From: Rhynchopus sp. YZ270_cl-10
Lineage: Eukaryota > Euglenozoa > Diplonemea > Diplonemida > Diplonemidae
Length of the DNA stretch: 64,000 bases
Assembly: GCA_964035575.1 (NCBI GenBank)
Contig: OZ037882.1
Coordinates: 62,001-126,000, forward strand
Reading direction: 5' to 3'
How positions within the stretch are numbered: position 1 is the first letter of the stretch; each line of letters begins with the position of its first letter. Below are positions 21,843-33,978 of this stretch, one piece after another. Below the pieces are notes generated by a model. The model saw only the letters and a list, made by a program, of their open reading frames with translations. It was not told the origin of the DNA and made no database searches. Position numbers and translations under genes: made by a program.

Positions 21843-24823
21843 GCTAAGGAGCTAAGGAGCTAAGGAGCTAAGGAGCTAAGGAGCTAAGGAGCTAAGGAGC
21901 TAAGGAGCTAAGGAGCTAAGGAGCTAAGGAGCTAAGGAGCTAAGGAGCTAAGGAGCTAAGGAGCTAAGGAGCTAAGGAGCTAAGGAGCTAAGGAGCTAAG
22001 GAGCTAAGGAGCTAAGGAGCTAAGGAGCTAAGGAGCTAAGGAGCTAAGGAGCTAAGGAGCTAAGGAGCTAAGGAGCTAAGGAGCTAAGGAGCTAAGGAGC
22101 TAAGGAGCTAAGGAGCTAAGGAGCTAAGGAGCTAAGGAGCTAAGGAGCTAAGGAGCTAAGGAGCTAAGGAGCTAAGGAGCTAAGGAGCTAAGGAGCTAAG
22201 GAGCTAAGGAGCTAAGGAGCTAAGGAGCTAAGGAGCTAAGGAGCTAAGGAGCTAAGGAGCTAAGGAGCTAAGGAGCTAAGGAGCTAAGGAGCTAAGGAGC
22301 TAAGGAGCTAAGGAGCTAAGGAGCTAAGGAGCTAAGGAGCTAAGGAGCTAAGGAGCTAAGGAGCTAAGGAGCTAAGGAGCTAAGGAGCTAAGGAGCTAAG
22401 GAGCTAAGGAGCTAAGGAGCTAAGGAGCTAAGGAGCTAAGGAGCTAAGGAGCTAAGGAGCTAAGGAGCTAAGGAGCTAAGGAGCTAAGGAGCTAAGGAGC
22501 TAAGGAGCTAAGGAGCTAAGGAGCTAAGGAGCTAAGGAGCTAAGGAGCTAAGGAGCTAAGGAGCTAAGGAGCTAAGGAGCTAAGGAGCTAAGGAGCTAAG
22601 GAGCTAAGGAGCTAAGGAGCTAAGGAGCTAAGGAGCTAAGGAGCTAAGGAGCTAAGGAGCTAAGGAGCTAAGGAGCTAAGGAGCTAAGGAGCTAAGGAGC
22701 TAAGGAGCTAAGGAGCTAAGGAGCTAAGGAGCTAAGGAGCTAAGGAGCTAAGGAGCTAAGGAGCTAAGGAGCTAAGGAGCTAAGGAGCTAAGGAGCTAAG
22801 GAGCTAAGGAGCTAAGGAGCTAAGGAGCTAAGGAGCTAAGGAGCTAAGGAGCTAAGGAGCTAAGGAGCTAAGGAGCTAAGGAGCTAAGGAGCTAAGGAGC
22901 TAAGGAGCTAAGGAGCTAAGGAGCTAAGGAGCTAAGGAGCTAAGGAGCTAAGGAGCTAAGGAGCTAAGGAGCTAAGGAGCTAAGGAGCTAAGGAGCTAAG
23001 GAGCTAAGGAGCTAAGGAGCTAAGGAGCTAAGGAGCTAAGGAGCTAAGGAGCTAAGGAGCTAAGGAGCTAAGGAGCTAAGGAGCTAAGGAGCTAAGGAGC
23101 TAAGGAGCTAAGGAGCTAAGGAGCTAAGGAGCTAAGGAGCTAAGGAGCTAAGGAGCTAAGGAGCTAAGGAGCTAAGGAGCTAAGGAGCTAAGGAGCTAAG
23201 GAGCTAAGGAGCTAAGGAGCTAAGGAGCTAAGGAGCTAAGGAGCTAAGGAGCTAAGGAGCTAAGGAGCTAAGGAGCTAAGGAGCTAAGGAGCTAAGGAGC
23301 TAAGGAGCTAAGGAGCTAAGGAGCTAAGGAGCTAAGGAGCTAAGGAGCTAAGGAGCTAAGGAGCTAAGGAGCTAAGGAGCTAAGGAGCTAAGGAGCTAAG
23401 GAGCTAAGGAGCTAAGGAGCTAAGGAGCTAAGGAGCTAAGGAGCTAAGGAGCTAAGGAGCTAAGGAGCTAAGGAGCTAAGGAGCTAAGGAGCTAAGGAGC
23501 TAAGGAGCTAAGGAGCTAAGGAGCTAAGGAGCTAAGGAGCTAAGGAGCTAAGGAGCTAAGGAGCTAAGGAGCTAAGGAGCTAAGGAGCTAAGGAGCTAAG
23601 GAGCTAAGGAGCTAAGGAGCTAAGGAGCTAAGGAGCTAAGGAGCTAAGGAGCTAAGGAGCTAAGGAGCTAAGGAGCTAAGGAGCTAAGGAGCTAAGGAGC
23701 TAAGGAGCTAAGGAGCTAAGGAGCTAAGGAGCTAAGGAGCTAAGGAGCTAAGGAGCTAAGGAGCTAAGGAGCTAAGGAGCTAAGGAGCTAAGGAGCTAAG
23801 GAGCTAAGGAGCTAAGGAGCTAAGGAGCTAAGGAGCTAAGGAGCTAAGGAGCTAAGGAGCTAAGGAGCTAAGGAGCTAAGGAGCTAAGGAGCTAAGGAGC
23901 TAAGGAGCTAAGGAGCTAAGGAGCTAAGGAGCTAAGGAGCTAAGGAGCTAAGGAGCTAAGGAGCTAAGGAGCTAAGGAGCTAAGGAGCTAAGGAGCTAAG
24001 GAGCTAAGGAGCTAAGGAGCTAAGGAGCTAAGGAGCTAAGGAGCTAAGGAGCTAAGGAGCTAAGGAGCTAAGGAGCTAAGGAGCTAAGGAGCTAAGGAGC
24101 TAAGGAGCTAAGGAGCTAAGGAGCTAAGGAGCTAAGGAGCTAAGGAGCTAAGGAGCTAAGGAGCTAAGGAGCTAAGGAGCTAAGGAGCTAAGGAGCTAAG
24201 GAGCTAAGGAGCTAAGGAGCTAAGGAGCTAAGGAGCTAAGGAGCTAAGGAGCTAAGGAGCTAAGGAGCTAAGGAGCTAAGGAGCTAAGGAGCTAAGGAGC
24301 TAAGGAGCTAAGGAGCTAAGGAGCTAAGGAGCTAAGGAGCTAAGGAGCTAAGGAGCTAAGGAGCTAAGGAGCTAAGGAGCTAAGGAGCTAAGGAGCTAAG
24401 GAGCTAAGGAGCTAAGGAGCTAAGGAGCTAAGGAGCTAAGGAGCTAAGGAGCTAAGGAGCTAAGGAGCTAAGGAGCTAAGGAGCTAAGGAGCTAAGGAGC
24501 TAAGGAGCTAAGGAGCTAAGGAGCTAAGGAGCTAAGGAGCTAAGGAGCTAAGGAGCTAAGGAGCTAAGGAGCTAAGGAGCTAAGGAGCTAAGGAGCTAAG
24601 GAGCTAAGGAGCTAAGGAGCTAAGGAGCTAAGGAGCTAAGGAGCTAAGGAGCTAAGGAGCTAAGGAGCTAAGGAGCTAAGGAGCTAAGGAGCTAAGGAGC
24701 TAAGGAGCTAAGGAGCTAAGGAGCTAAGGAGCTAAGGAGCTAAGGAGCTAAGGAGCTAAGGAGCTAAGGAGCTAAGGAGCTAAGGAGCTAAGGAGCTAAG
24801 GAGCTAAGGAGCTAAGGAGCTAA
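21843..24823 (+). repeat. Perfect 8-bp satellite (GCTAAGGA)n, ~372 copies
   Basis: 2,981 bp of the 8-bp unit GCTAAGGA with no variant seen. It has abrupt edges, starting after CATACCAA and ending at AACCGCTGC. Stops occur in every plus frame. The true length may differ because assemblers often collapse or mis-size such arrays. Confidence 0.97.
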
Positions 24824-25229
24824 CCGCTGCTTTTAGTAGGGATGGGTTCTTGCGCTGCTGCAGGTCCAGTTGGGCAATGCGCTGCCGCACCCACCGTCAT
24901 CCATGGCTACGCACAGGAGGGCTACAGCCCATCTGCACCCTCAACCGTTGACAGGGACCGCCCCGTGGAGGCGTACAAGGCTCACAAACATAAAAACAAA
25001 GCAACGGGGAAAGAGGGGAATGGTTAAAAAAGCAAGGACAAGTATGTTGTCATGTGTAAAAAAGTGGTCCCCTGACGAAGCACTTTGTTGAAGACATGAG
25101 AAGGAATGGTGCTAAACGGGCGATATTTCTCTTGTTGTTTAATTAGGAACACCACAAAATATTGTGCAAAACATTGTAAAATATTATGCACCGACGTCAG
25201 ACGCCAAAAAAACCCCCCCTTGCACTCTC
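24824..25229. other. Spacer between the 8-bp satellite and the permease gene
   Basis: Downstream region of the permease gene. A 61-residue plus-strand frame at 24842-25027 has no domain. No poly(A) signal is certain. Confidence 0.45.
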
Positions 25230-28200
25230 TCAATGCGTCTTTCGAAGAATTGCAACGATTGTGCGCCTGAGGAGATTCTCCGCAGGGCCGTAGGAGCTTA
25301 CGAAGCTGAAGAAGAACGCGAGCACTACAACAAGGAGAAAGAGCTCGACAGGGAAAATCAGTGTCAGCGGCAGCTCCAGGAAGAGGCTTCTCTGCAGCAC
25401 CATCGTGTAGGCGACAGCTGTGCCCACACAGAACCCCATGCACGAGGCACTCACGACAAGGATAAAGGCCTCCCAACAGTAGAGACGCTTGGTGGCACGC
25501 GACGTGAGCCCCAGGGAACGCATCACCCCGATCTCCTTGCTCTGGAGCTGGATGTTGCTGTACATCGACGCCGTCAGCGAGAAGAAGCACATCGTCATCG
25601 TGATGAGTGTGATGCCCATGAAGAAGAGACGCAGAATCTTCGACGCATTGCGGATCGCCTTTGTCTCGGAGTGGATGTCCTTGATCGCAATGTCTCTGTG
25701 TCCGCCGTATCCTTCCAAATTCGTGAGAATCTTCGTCTCAACGGCCTCGGCATTGGCTGTAGTCGCTTCCGTTAAGTCGATCACGATGCGGTTGTATGTA
25801 ATCTCCCGCAGCGAGCGGATCCACCCCTGTGACAAAGCAAGATATGTCGGCAGCGACACCAAAACATCCTGCTTCTTGCGAGCAGGGAACTTCGACATCT
25901 TGACCAGCGGGGATGTGTCAAGCACTGCGGCGGAGCGGATCCCGACGTAGTGCTTCAGGTCCTTCTGCCGGTCTGCGTCGTAGGCAGTCACCTTCAGGTT
26001 CATGGACGGGTTGTCGCCACCCAGCCCCTTCTTGCCAAGGGTATCGTGGTACAGTGTGCCCACTATCGCAGAGTCGTACGCCCACTTGGTGTAGAGGTGC
26101 TCCGAAGGTGACGCACCGTGAGACGCGTTCGACTGGTCGATCTTGAGGAAGTCGCTATTGGAGACTTCGCCAAGGATGTTTGGCGAGACGCCTAGGATGT
26201 TGCAGCGGAACTCACGGAACTTCCCCAAGGACGCGATGCGTGTGTCGGACATGCCTGGCGCCTTGTGCAGCGGGGTTGTCACATAGCCCCAGTTTTTGAC
26301 GATCTCCGGGTGCATTTCCTGGAGCAGCTCGTCAATGCGGCTTGCAGTATGCCACTTGATAGGGGGGCTGTCGACCTCGTCCACTGCGACCACCATGTCA
26401 GCACCAAGCTTCTGCTTCGTTGCGAACGAGACCGACTCCACCTGCAGCTCCCAGCTGACGTTGATCCAGATCACGAACCCCAGGGACAGTGCGAACATCA
26501 GCGTCGTCTTTCTGTTCCGCACACGGTGCGCGACAAGGTTCTTGATGATGAGCGTGCGCACTGCATAGTTCTCCCAGAAGAAGATCAGCTGCGTCAGCCC
26601 CTGCTCGACCATATGCTCGAAGTTGAGTGCGAGCAGGATCAACCCAAACAGCAGCCCCATCAAAATCCCGAAGAAGATGTAAAACAGCAGTGCAATGTTG
26701 AACGACAGCAACGCCAAGGGGAAGAGGTAGTACAGACAGAAGCCGAACACAGTCATCGAGGTGCCCAGGATGAGAAGCGGCACTGACACGGTGGAGCCTT
26801 CCGAGCGGTTGTACGAATACGACACTGCCTTCGTCTTTGAACGCGAGGTGTCCAATGCGTCGCCCAGAGACAGCCCAAGACACATCCGTATAGGGAACAC
26901 TGCTGCCAGCATCGGAATCAAGATGCCCACCAACGTTGCGATACCCACCGCCAGAGGGTCCAACCCGATGGGCAGCTCCACAAGAACCTCCTTCGCCATT
27001 ACCGTGCGGATGGCGGACCAGGTGATGAGCGCGCTGATGAGCCCACCAACCCACGCAGGGAAGGCGTACATAAAGGCCTGCGTGAGGACAAGCTGGACCG
27101 CATCGGGCTTCTGCATGCCAAGCATGCGGAGAACACCCAGGTCGAAGGTACGCGTCTCCACGTTGATCATGAGAAGCGAATAGATAAGGATAATCGCTAA
27201 GGCCATCATAACAGCGATAACAAGCGAGATGATCAAACCAAGAAACATCGAGAAGAGGCGGATGTCCTTCATGTACGAAAGGATGCCGGCAGTGGCGTCG
27301 CACTGTTTAGGGTTGTTTTGCTTTGCCCAAAAATTCACAAAAAACGATTACAATACCTGATTAAACCCAATCTTGAAGAGGAGTGGCGCTGCCCAGGTGG
27401 TCACTGTGTGCTGGATCGTGTCGTAGTCGCTCACGAGATACGCGTCGTATCTGTCGCCCGGGGCGAGGTTAATTGCAATGTCCTGCACGTACTGCAGGAT
27501 GTCGGTTCCCCGCAGCTGTGCCTTCTGCACGTCAGAGAGGGCAGGGTCCATGAACCGCACCGCACGGTCCATGAAGCCGTCCAGCTCCATGAACATGAAG
27601 TACTCTGTCTCCGAGCTCAGCTTCCCCATTGCGCCGTCTTCGACGACGGCGAAGACCCTGACCGGCATTGCCGTCGTTTTGTACTGCGAGTACGGAAACG
27701 CCTCCTCCGCCAGGTTGTTCTCCTCAAACAACCCCACCAGCGCAGGAGATAGTGCCGCCCCCAACAGCATCGTGTCGCCCTCTTTCAGGCGCAACACCTT
27801 CGCAATGTTCTCAGAGATCACCACATTCCCGGCCGGAATGCGGTCCCACTCCCAGGCACGTCCGTAGCCCATTCGCTTTTCCTTTGCAGAGTCGATAACG
27901 AAGAGATGCGCGTGGTCCATGCTGCTGCAGACGTACGGCAGGCATTCAACAAAGGAGAAGTGGCAGTGGTTGATCACGTGCTGCAGGCTTTGTGGCGGTG
28001 TGAACACCCAGTCAAACGGTGTCTCGCGGCTGTACGTCACGTCGTCACCCTGCGCGCCGCAGTCAGCAGGGTTCGCCGTGAAGACGAACTCCTCAGAGAA
28101 GTGCAACCGTGGCGAGTGGTATGAATACTGCGAACCCAGCGCCTCTGCTGTGGAGGTCACAGTGTGGTAGTTGAGGCTGTATGCTTCCCTGTGGGGTGGT

Positions 28201-28852
28201 GTGTGTATTGGGCAAACTTTGGTTGTAATATTAAAGTGCAGACTCCGCGACAGACTTTTGCGGGTTTGGTACGGTTCGTTTTTTGTGTTTTTTTTAGAGA
28301 CCACAAAAAACCAGGGTACCTAAAAAAGTATTGCATACCGTGCGTCACCGCCGCCATTGTGCAGCACAAGGTCGCTCTCCCCCTCCTCCGACTCCGCAAG
28401 TCGCAGGAAGACAAGCGGCACGTTCGCGAGAATTGTCATCAAAAACGCTACAGAGAACACCACCACGAAGCAGCTGCAAGTGCCCAGGCAGTACGACACC
28501 TTGCGCTTGCGCATCTCCTTCCACGTGAAGCGCAGGAACATCTCATACTGTGCAGATAGAGGGGTGCGGTGGAGGGCCAGAGGGGGGGCACATACCTTCC
28601 GCTTCAGGTTCCCTGCGGACTGCACTGCATTGAACTCCGACCACTCACGTTGTACTCTTTCGGCAAATGTGGGTTCGTCCTCGTCATCAGAGTCACCTGT
28701 TTTGTGTTGTGCAGTCTCCTCAAACGTGCAACGTGCACAAAGGACATACCACCGTTCGCCTCAAATCTCTGCTGCAGCGAGACAAGGCCACGTGCCGGGC
28801 GCACTACTTTGGTAGGATTGTCTGCTCGGTTCGTCTTCGTGAAAAGCGTCAT
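25230..28852 (-). CDS. FtsX/MacB-type permease, two FtsX domains, five exons
   Basis: A membrane permease of the ABC3/FtsX superfamily. Members act beside an ABC ATPase in bacterial export or lipoprotein release; large fused protist versions exist and their role is unknown. Exons on the minus strand are 28852-28750, 28696-28596, 28547-28339, 28188-27357 and 27302-25230. They sum to 3,318 bp and one frame of 1,105 residues. Introns of 53, 48, 150 and 54 bp start GTATGT, GTATGT, GTATGC and GTATTG, and end in ACAG. A first membrane segment (~residues 86-112) precedes a large extracytoplasmic domain. The first FtsX domain (~425-580) has four helices and the motif DLGVLRMLGM. Extra helices and a second soluble domain follow. 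The second FtsX domain (~960-1100) has EIGVMRSLGL. The first ATG after an upstream stop was taken as start. No ATPase gene lies nearby. Confidence 0.88.
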
Positions 28853-28906
28853 TTCACTCTGTCTTAAGACTCAACACCGCACGCAAATAAAGAGAAAAGC
28901 TTTTCA

Positions 28907-28937
28907 GATGATCCTAAGCCTCTCGCGCTGAGTCACC
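28907..28937 (-). promoter_or_regulatory. Conserved CTAAGC-type motif upstream of the permease start
   Basis: The sequence GATGATCCTAAGCCTCTCG, read on the plus strand, is shared with at least five other sites. Here it lies ~55 bp upstream of the permease ATG, where an initiator, 5' leader or small-RNA signal would be possible. Only this copy abuts a recognised gene, so a regulatory role is an inference. Confidence 0.4.
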
Positions 28938-30429
28938 TTCTGTTTAAATAAAAGGGGCACAGCGAAAGAGGCACACACCTCCACACCAACACCTGCAACA
29001 ATAACAAAACCCCTCCTGCCGCTCAAAATATGCCTTAAGATATATTATGTGTGTAATAAGCTGGAGAGGATGTGTGGGAAAGAGAAGGGAAGCATGGGGG
29101 GAACCTCTATCATCTGACGCTCAATAAATAGAGCTGAAGAGGCCATTGTGTTACGACCAGGAAACGGTACAAAAAAAAATTTAAAGGGGGGGAGGCAGCA
29201 TTAGGAAATACTCGGGAATTTCTTTTTTGCGTAGTGTGTAGACATATCGAAAACATTGTGCGATACGTTCCTTCAACATTTAAATTTGTCTAAAAAGTTA
29301 GCTCACCCTTCATGCCCATACAGCACGAAGGATTTGTTGTGCGGAGACAAAAAAAAAAATTGAGGGGTTCTGGTGTTGAACGCCAAACTCTTTTAACCTT
29401 TTGTTTGATTGAGCTTACCGAATCGCTCAACTGCGATGGGAAAAATCGTGCGTTTTGATCTCGTCTCTGGAATAATTTCAGATGAAATTCGAGATCTGAA
29501 CCGCTACGATAATTTGAGAAATCCAGAAAGTTTCAGAGATAATGAAAATTCCCATTGCTAGAAATAGAACGATAGCGAGACACACAAATGCATTTGATAC
29601 AGGCACCACTCACATCCTGCCAAATAGAAAAGCCCTTTGGAATGTCACGGATGGCATGGGGGGGTGGTGGGTGGAGAAAATAAAAGGGGGCGGGTGCGAA
29701 ATACCAATTGTTTGCCTTTTTCCTGTCTGTTTATAGTACTCCAGATATGTCTTGTCGTCCAAATACTTATTTTGATCACGCTAATTTTTGTGCGCCAAGG
29801 TAGGAGTACCTGACTTGCGTTTTCCAAGATCCCGCAAGAATCAAAGGAAATTGGCAAACAAAAACTGACCCTGAGTCTCTCGAATGATCCAGTAATAGGT
29901 GAACCACGCGCTTTTCTCAGAGAAAACGTGTCCTCAGAGGACAAATAGTGGCACAATTTATTGGTATTTCAAAGGCAGATAGATCAAAAGGGGGGGAGCG
30001 GTGTGGAGAAGGGATTTGACTGGGTTGATTTGAATTGATTTTGTTTTGTTTTGTTTTTTTTTGATAATTCGACCACCGGGATGCCACCGTAGATGGTCAA
30101 CACGCGGCCTTATTTTTGTTTGTTTTCTTTTGTGTGGAGAGTCAGAAAAAAATTGGTAAACAGGGAAATATTAAAAAGGGAGAGGGAAACCCGAAAGGTG
30201 GCCAGGATAAGAAACCGACACTCTCGTATTGGGGGGGGTGTTCAAATAGGGGGCCCGTTTTCGATGCATGTACCCCTATCTGATGATAGGTGATACAATA
30301 CATCGTCATTGGGGGGGGGGGGATGTTTCGACACTCCCGTGTAGACGGCAGGCACGCCATTATTACAGGATGGCATATTTTTGTGGGGAAACCACAGTAG
30401 TCGTAGCCATCTAAAAAAAAAAAAGAAAG

Positions 30430-30456
30430 TGGAAGTTGATAGTGCAAACGCCTCTG
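30430..30456 (-). repeat. GAGGC-TTTGCA-TCAAC motif copy
   Basis: Minus-strand AGAGGCGTTTGCACTATCAA followed by a T-rich run. Related copies lie at 43716-43740, 60206-60239, 60913-60946 and 63591-63625. Confidence 0.6.
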
Positions 30457-30498
30457 GGAGCGCAGGCACTGACACTCCGGCGGGTTATCGAACTCTGG

Positions 30499-30529
<31 letters not shown>

Positions 30530-30536
30530 GATAGTG

Positions 30537-30567
30537 AGATGAAACATAAGCCTCTCGTGCTTAGTCC
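30537..30567. repeat. CTAAGC-type hairpin motif copy
   Basis: Plus-strand ATAAGCCTCTCGTGCTTAG, following a long A run. The core can fold as a 5-6 bp stem with a 7-nt loop. Confidence 0.65.
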
Positions 30568-31095
30568 TTTCCGTTCACGGCGAGAGTCCGCCCAAGATGG
30601 GCGGACCCTTTTGGGGCGGACTCCACCATGTTGAGTGGAAAAAAAAGGGGGGGGGGGTTTTTTTGTGTGGGTTCTTCGTTGTATAAGTGCACACACCCCG
30701 AGGGAATGAGCTCCACGAATATCATTGTTTTCGCCTAAAAGGGGGGGAAAGCGAGTGGTACGTTTCTTAGGTTCGCAAATATGGGGGTGGTTACTGTAAA
30801 AAAAAACTACCTTTTAAAAAAGCTTGTAAGATGATCGCACTGCTTCTCATCTTGAAAATTAAGTTCACATACTTTTCTGATTTACAAAAATAACAAATAA
30901 AGGGTGGGGGATGGAGAACCAAACGTGTGCACCTCGGCTCTCGTTGTTTTACGCGACCGTGAGGTGCTTGCCCAAATACATATAAAACCTGTAATGGGGT
31001 GTTCCGGGGTATGGAATTTTGGCAATGTTCACAAGTATTCACAAGTTTTCACAACATAGTATTTGCCATTTTTTTGTGTGAAGACCACCTGATTT

Positions 31096-31787
31096 TTACC
31101 CCGCGGATAGGCGCGGATATGGCCGGATAGGACCGTACAGGCCAAACCCCACGTATTTTTCCCATACGTACTGTGCACTGTGTATTGTGTACTGTGTACT
31201 GGGTACTGGGTACTGGATAGCTACGTTAGAGATCTGTTTCATTCTCGGCACCAATCTTCTTCGCACACTCCAAGACAAAGGGTTGGAAGAGGAAGTCGGA
31301 TTGGGCTGTGGAAGTTTCGGGCTGCTGTTCCACCCTGCAGATGATCGTTTGTCATCCGCATGCCCCCAGAGTCCTTCAGCACTCTTCACATATTTGATAG
31401 GGCTTTCCGTTGTGGAGCACATCAATACTGTGAGACGAACCTCATCTGTGTTGAACCATTTGCAGTGTTCTTCAACTTCCAGTGCAAAATCTTGCGACGA
31501 AAATAGCACACCATTGAACAACTGGTCACGCGCACTATCCTTCGTCTTTTTTGTCGGAAAATAGACCGCATCACGTTCTGCACACCTCTGGATCTTCTTC
31601 GCTACGTTGGCGAGATACGCGCAGAGGGAAGGGTCCACCCCTTTGCTCCCGTGAACTTGTACTGTTTGTCCGATGTTTTCTTTGGCACAAGAGCGATGAA
31701 CGGGGTTTGAGTGAGTCCAAACACATCCTTCTCAGGCAAAGAGTGATAAGAGGATGTGAGACGCTCGGGACGCTGCGAATGCAGCAT
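31096..31787 (-). pseudogene. Broken coding remnant of unknown family
   Basis: Minus-strand peptides with ordinary protein composition, for example SLCAYLANVAKKIQRCAERD and RLTVLMCSTTESPIKYVKSA, appear in more than one frame. The 3' side runs straight into a degraded GTACTG repeat near 31166-31213. No intact frame covers the segment and no family is recognised. It is flanked on both sides by CCCCGCGGATAGGCGCGGAT (31099 and 32245), which suggests it lies inside a larger repeated or inserted unit. Confidence 0.5.
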
Positions 31788-31950
31788 GCAGAACTGAAAG
31801 GCAGTGATGAAACCAGAAGATTACAGATGGCGGGTCAGATGCTACCCCATGCATCGGTAGATGAGAGCCAGCACCTTCAGAGCAGTGAACACAACACTGG
31901 GCGCAAAATTCATGAGCCAAAAGGCAACAAAACCCTACAAAGAGTACCTA

Positions 31951-32220
31951 GTACACAGTACACAGTACACAGTACACAGTACACAGTACACAGTACACAG
32001 TACACAGTACACAGTACACAGTACACAGTACACAGTACACAGTACACAGTACACAGTACACAGTACACAGTACACAGTACACAGTACACAGTACACAGTA
32101 CACAGTACACAGTACACAGTACACAGTACACAGTACACAGTACACAGTACACAGTACACAGTACACAGTACACAGTACACAGTACACAGTACACAGTACA
32201 CAGTACACAGTACACGGTAC
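31951..32220 (+). repeat. 7-bp array (CAGTACA)n, ~38 copies
   Basis: Clean tandem array ending in one variant (CACGGTAC). It is the inverse of the unit at 21517 and 42104. The open frames across it (HSTQYTV or VYCVLCT peptides) are artefacts. Confidence 0.95.
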
Positions 32221-32242
32221 AAAAATAGTTTTTTTCTGATTC

Positions 32243-32298
32243 GACCCCGCGGATAGGCGCGGATAGGTCCGGATAGGGCAAGGATAGACCGGATAGGG
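32243..32298 (+). repeat. GGATAGG-rich repeat, partner of 31099-31140
   Basis: CCCCGCGGATAGGCGCGGAT followed by further GGATAGG units. The first part matches 31099-31124 in the same orientation, so the two copies form direct repeats ~1.15 kb apart around the broken coding remnant and the 7-bp array. Confidence 0.7.
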
Positions 32299-33332
32299 CC
32301 AAAAGCCGGTTTTTTTTTGGGGGTAAAATCAGGTGGGAAGAGTTGTGAATTGAAATGAAATTTTGGAGGTAAAAAACACAGATGTTGTGAAGAGTTGTGA
32401 ATTGGAGAAAAAAAAGGGGGGCTTTTTTTCCAGGGTTTTTTGCAGGACTGGTAAGGTCAAGTGTGCTGTGCAGAGGGCTAGCTAGCGTGGGTCCGTGGGT
32501 CAAGTTGACCGTACCACCCCACCCCCTGTGCGGAGGAGTCCGCGGCGAGTTCGTTTGTTGCCTTTTTTTTCAACATGTTCGCAACTCACAAAAAGTAGTG
32601 CGCCTGCGGCGCAGCTATAAGTTACGAGCGGTAGCCCACAGGTCTACCCGAAATGTTGCGTACCGTGGCTTCGCCAGAAATTTTTTGGTGCCACAAATGC
32701 CAGGGGGTGACCTGTTTTGCTTGCTCTGAGCTGGGGTCAAAACGGGAGACTAAACTAGGTGCGACGACACCCGCTTCGAAAAGTGGGTGATCCCTTGCTG
32801 TGTCCCCAGTTTTTTAGCAGAGGGAAATACAGGGACTACCTTCCGCGCAGAGGTGCCAGGAGGAAAGAAGGTTCCAACGCTCCCAAGGCCCACCCACGAG
32901 ACCTGTCAACTCCCTTGGGTATGGGCCCCACCTGTAAATGACCAGGCTCATATTTTCCAAAATTTAAGTGGTCATAAAATTGTCCAATTTTCAACATCGA
33001 CCCCACCACTGCACGGGCGGATCCCAAAATGCAAACCGATACAAAGTTGAAAACACACCTGAAAACACATGGCCCAAGAATTGCCCAAAAGGGTCCAAAT
33101 CGTCGGGTCAGCCACACCGTTTTAGGCACTTTTTGCACACAGAACCTCGTGTGTTGCCAAACAACGTCCACAAGGTGCCCTATACCTACCTGGGTACCTG
33201 GGTGCCCAGGCACCACCCAGACTTCGCCGCGTCACAACTCTTCACAACTATTTACAACTCTTCACAAAAAAGTGCGAAGAGTTGTGAAAGTTGTGAAGAG
33301 TTGTAAATAAGATGAATGTGCACACATCTTAT
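32299..33332. other. Intergenic with dispersed-repeat piece and 18-bp stem
   Basis: An inverted piece of the dispersed ~200-bp repeat R lies at about 32946-33025 (GTGGTCATAAAATTGTCCAA, GGGCGGATCCCAAAATGC). A perfect 18-bp stem has arms ATTTACAACTCTTCACAA (33250-33267) and its complement at 33291-33308, with a 23-nt loop. No gene is supported. Confidence 0.6.
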
Positions 33333-33769
33333 TAAACCCCCCTCCCAACTATTGTTTACATACAGCTATTGTTTACATATAATTATTCACAGCTATTATT
33401 TACATCCAATTACTATTTACATTCGAATTATTTATTTCCCCCCCCCTTTTTTTGTGCCGGTTTTTTGTGACGGGGTGCGGATTCGTGACCCAAAACACAA
33501 TTTTTTGGCATTTCCGGAATCTGTCCAGAAAGTGGTGGGGTCGATGTTGAAAATTGGACAATTTTTTTGCCACAAAATCCGGGTTTGTAAAATTGACCCT
33601 TCACCCACATCAATTTCAATACTATACCTCACTTCACCTTCGGTTACCCTACAGGGGAGGTGTGGAAAATGTAAACAATACATGAGTGATAATTATTTAC
33701 ATGTACTATTTACATGCACGACTACTATTTACATAAAAATATGTAAACAATAGCTGTGAGGGGGGTTTA
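33333..33769. mobile_element. mariner-like MITE with TA flanks
   Basis: Ends TAAACCCCCCTC...CTATTGTTTACATA and its inverted form (GTAAACAATAG...GAGGGGGGTTTA) bound a 437-bp block. If TA is the duplicated target, the TIR starts AACCCCCCTC. Subterminal ATTTACAT motifs repeat on both sides. The middle (33520-33665) is a copy of dispersed repeat R. No transposase is encoded, so it would be non-autonomous. Confidence 0.65.
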
Positions 33770-33804
33770 GTCAAACAGGAAGCAGCACCCCAAAAAGAAA
33801 AATT

Positions 33805-33837
33805 AAGATGACCCTCAGCCTCTCGTGCTTAGTCACT
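33805..33837. repeat. CTAAGC-type hairpin motif copy
   Basis: GATGACCCTCAGCCTCTCG then TGCTTAGTCAC. The left stem arm has one changed base and no compensating change in the right arm. Confidence 0.65.
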
Positions 33838-33978
33838 TGAATGAAACGGACCTCGCAGTGCACAGGACAGTCGCACTACAAAATGGCAACAGTAGGTAGT
33901 GGGGGGGCAGCTCTCAAGGGAAAACGATACACAACTGTGAAGTAAAAAACCACAAGGTCAAAAAAAAAAAAAAAAAAA

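Larger units (their letters stand above)
28938..31095. other. Intergenic, homopolymer-rich, no gene seen
   Basis: Over 2 kb with G, A and T runs, including an A run of about 29 near 30501-30529. Two members of the small motif families lie at 30430-30456 and 30537-30567. An 8-bp hairpin (GTCCGCCC-AAGAT-GGGCGGAC) lies at 30586-30606. The longest open frames run through homopolymers and show no domains. Confidence 0.55.

Noticed and set aside
21200-24823. CRISPR array
   Set aside because: Repeats are 8-16 bp with no regular unique spacers, and the genome is clearly eukaryotic.
24842-25027. 61-residue plus-strand frame beside the 8-bp satellite
   Set aside because: Short, Ala-rich then Lys-rich, no domain; equally likely by chance.
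25164-27303. Plus-strand and alternate minus-strand frames within the permease gene
   Set aside because: They are shadows of the permease coding frame and lack domains.
31551-32503. Long frames (up to 225 residues) through the 7-bp array
   Set aside because: HSTQYTV and VYCVLCT periodic peptides are array artefacts.
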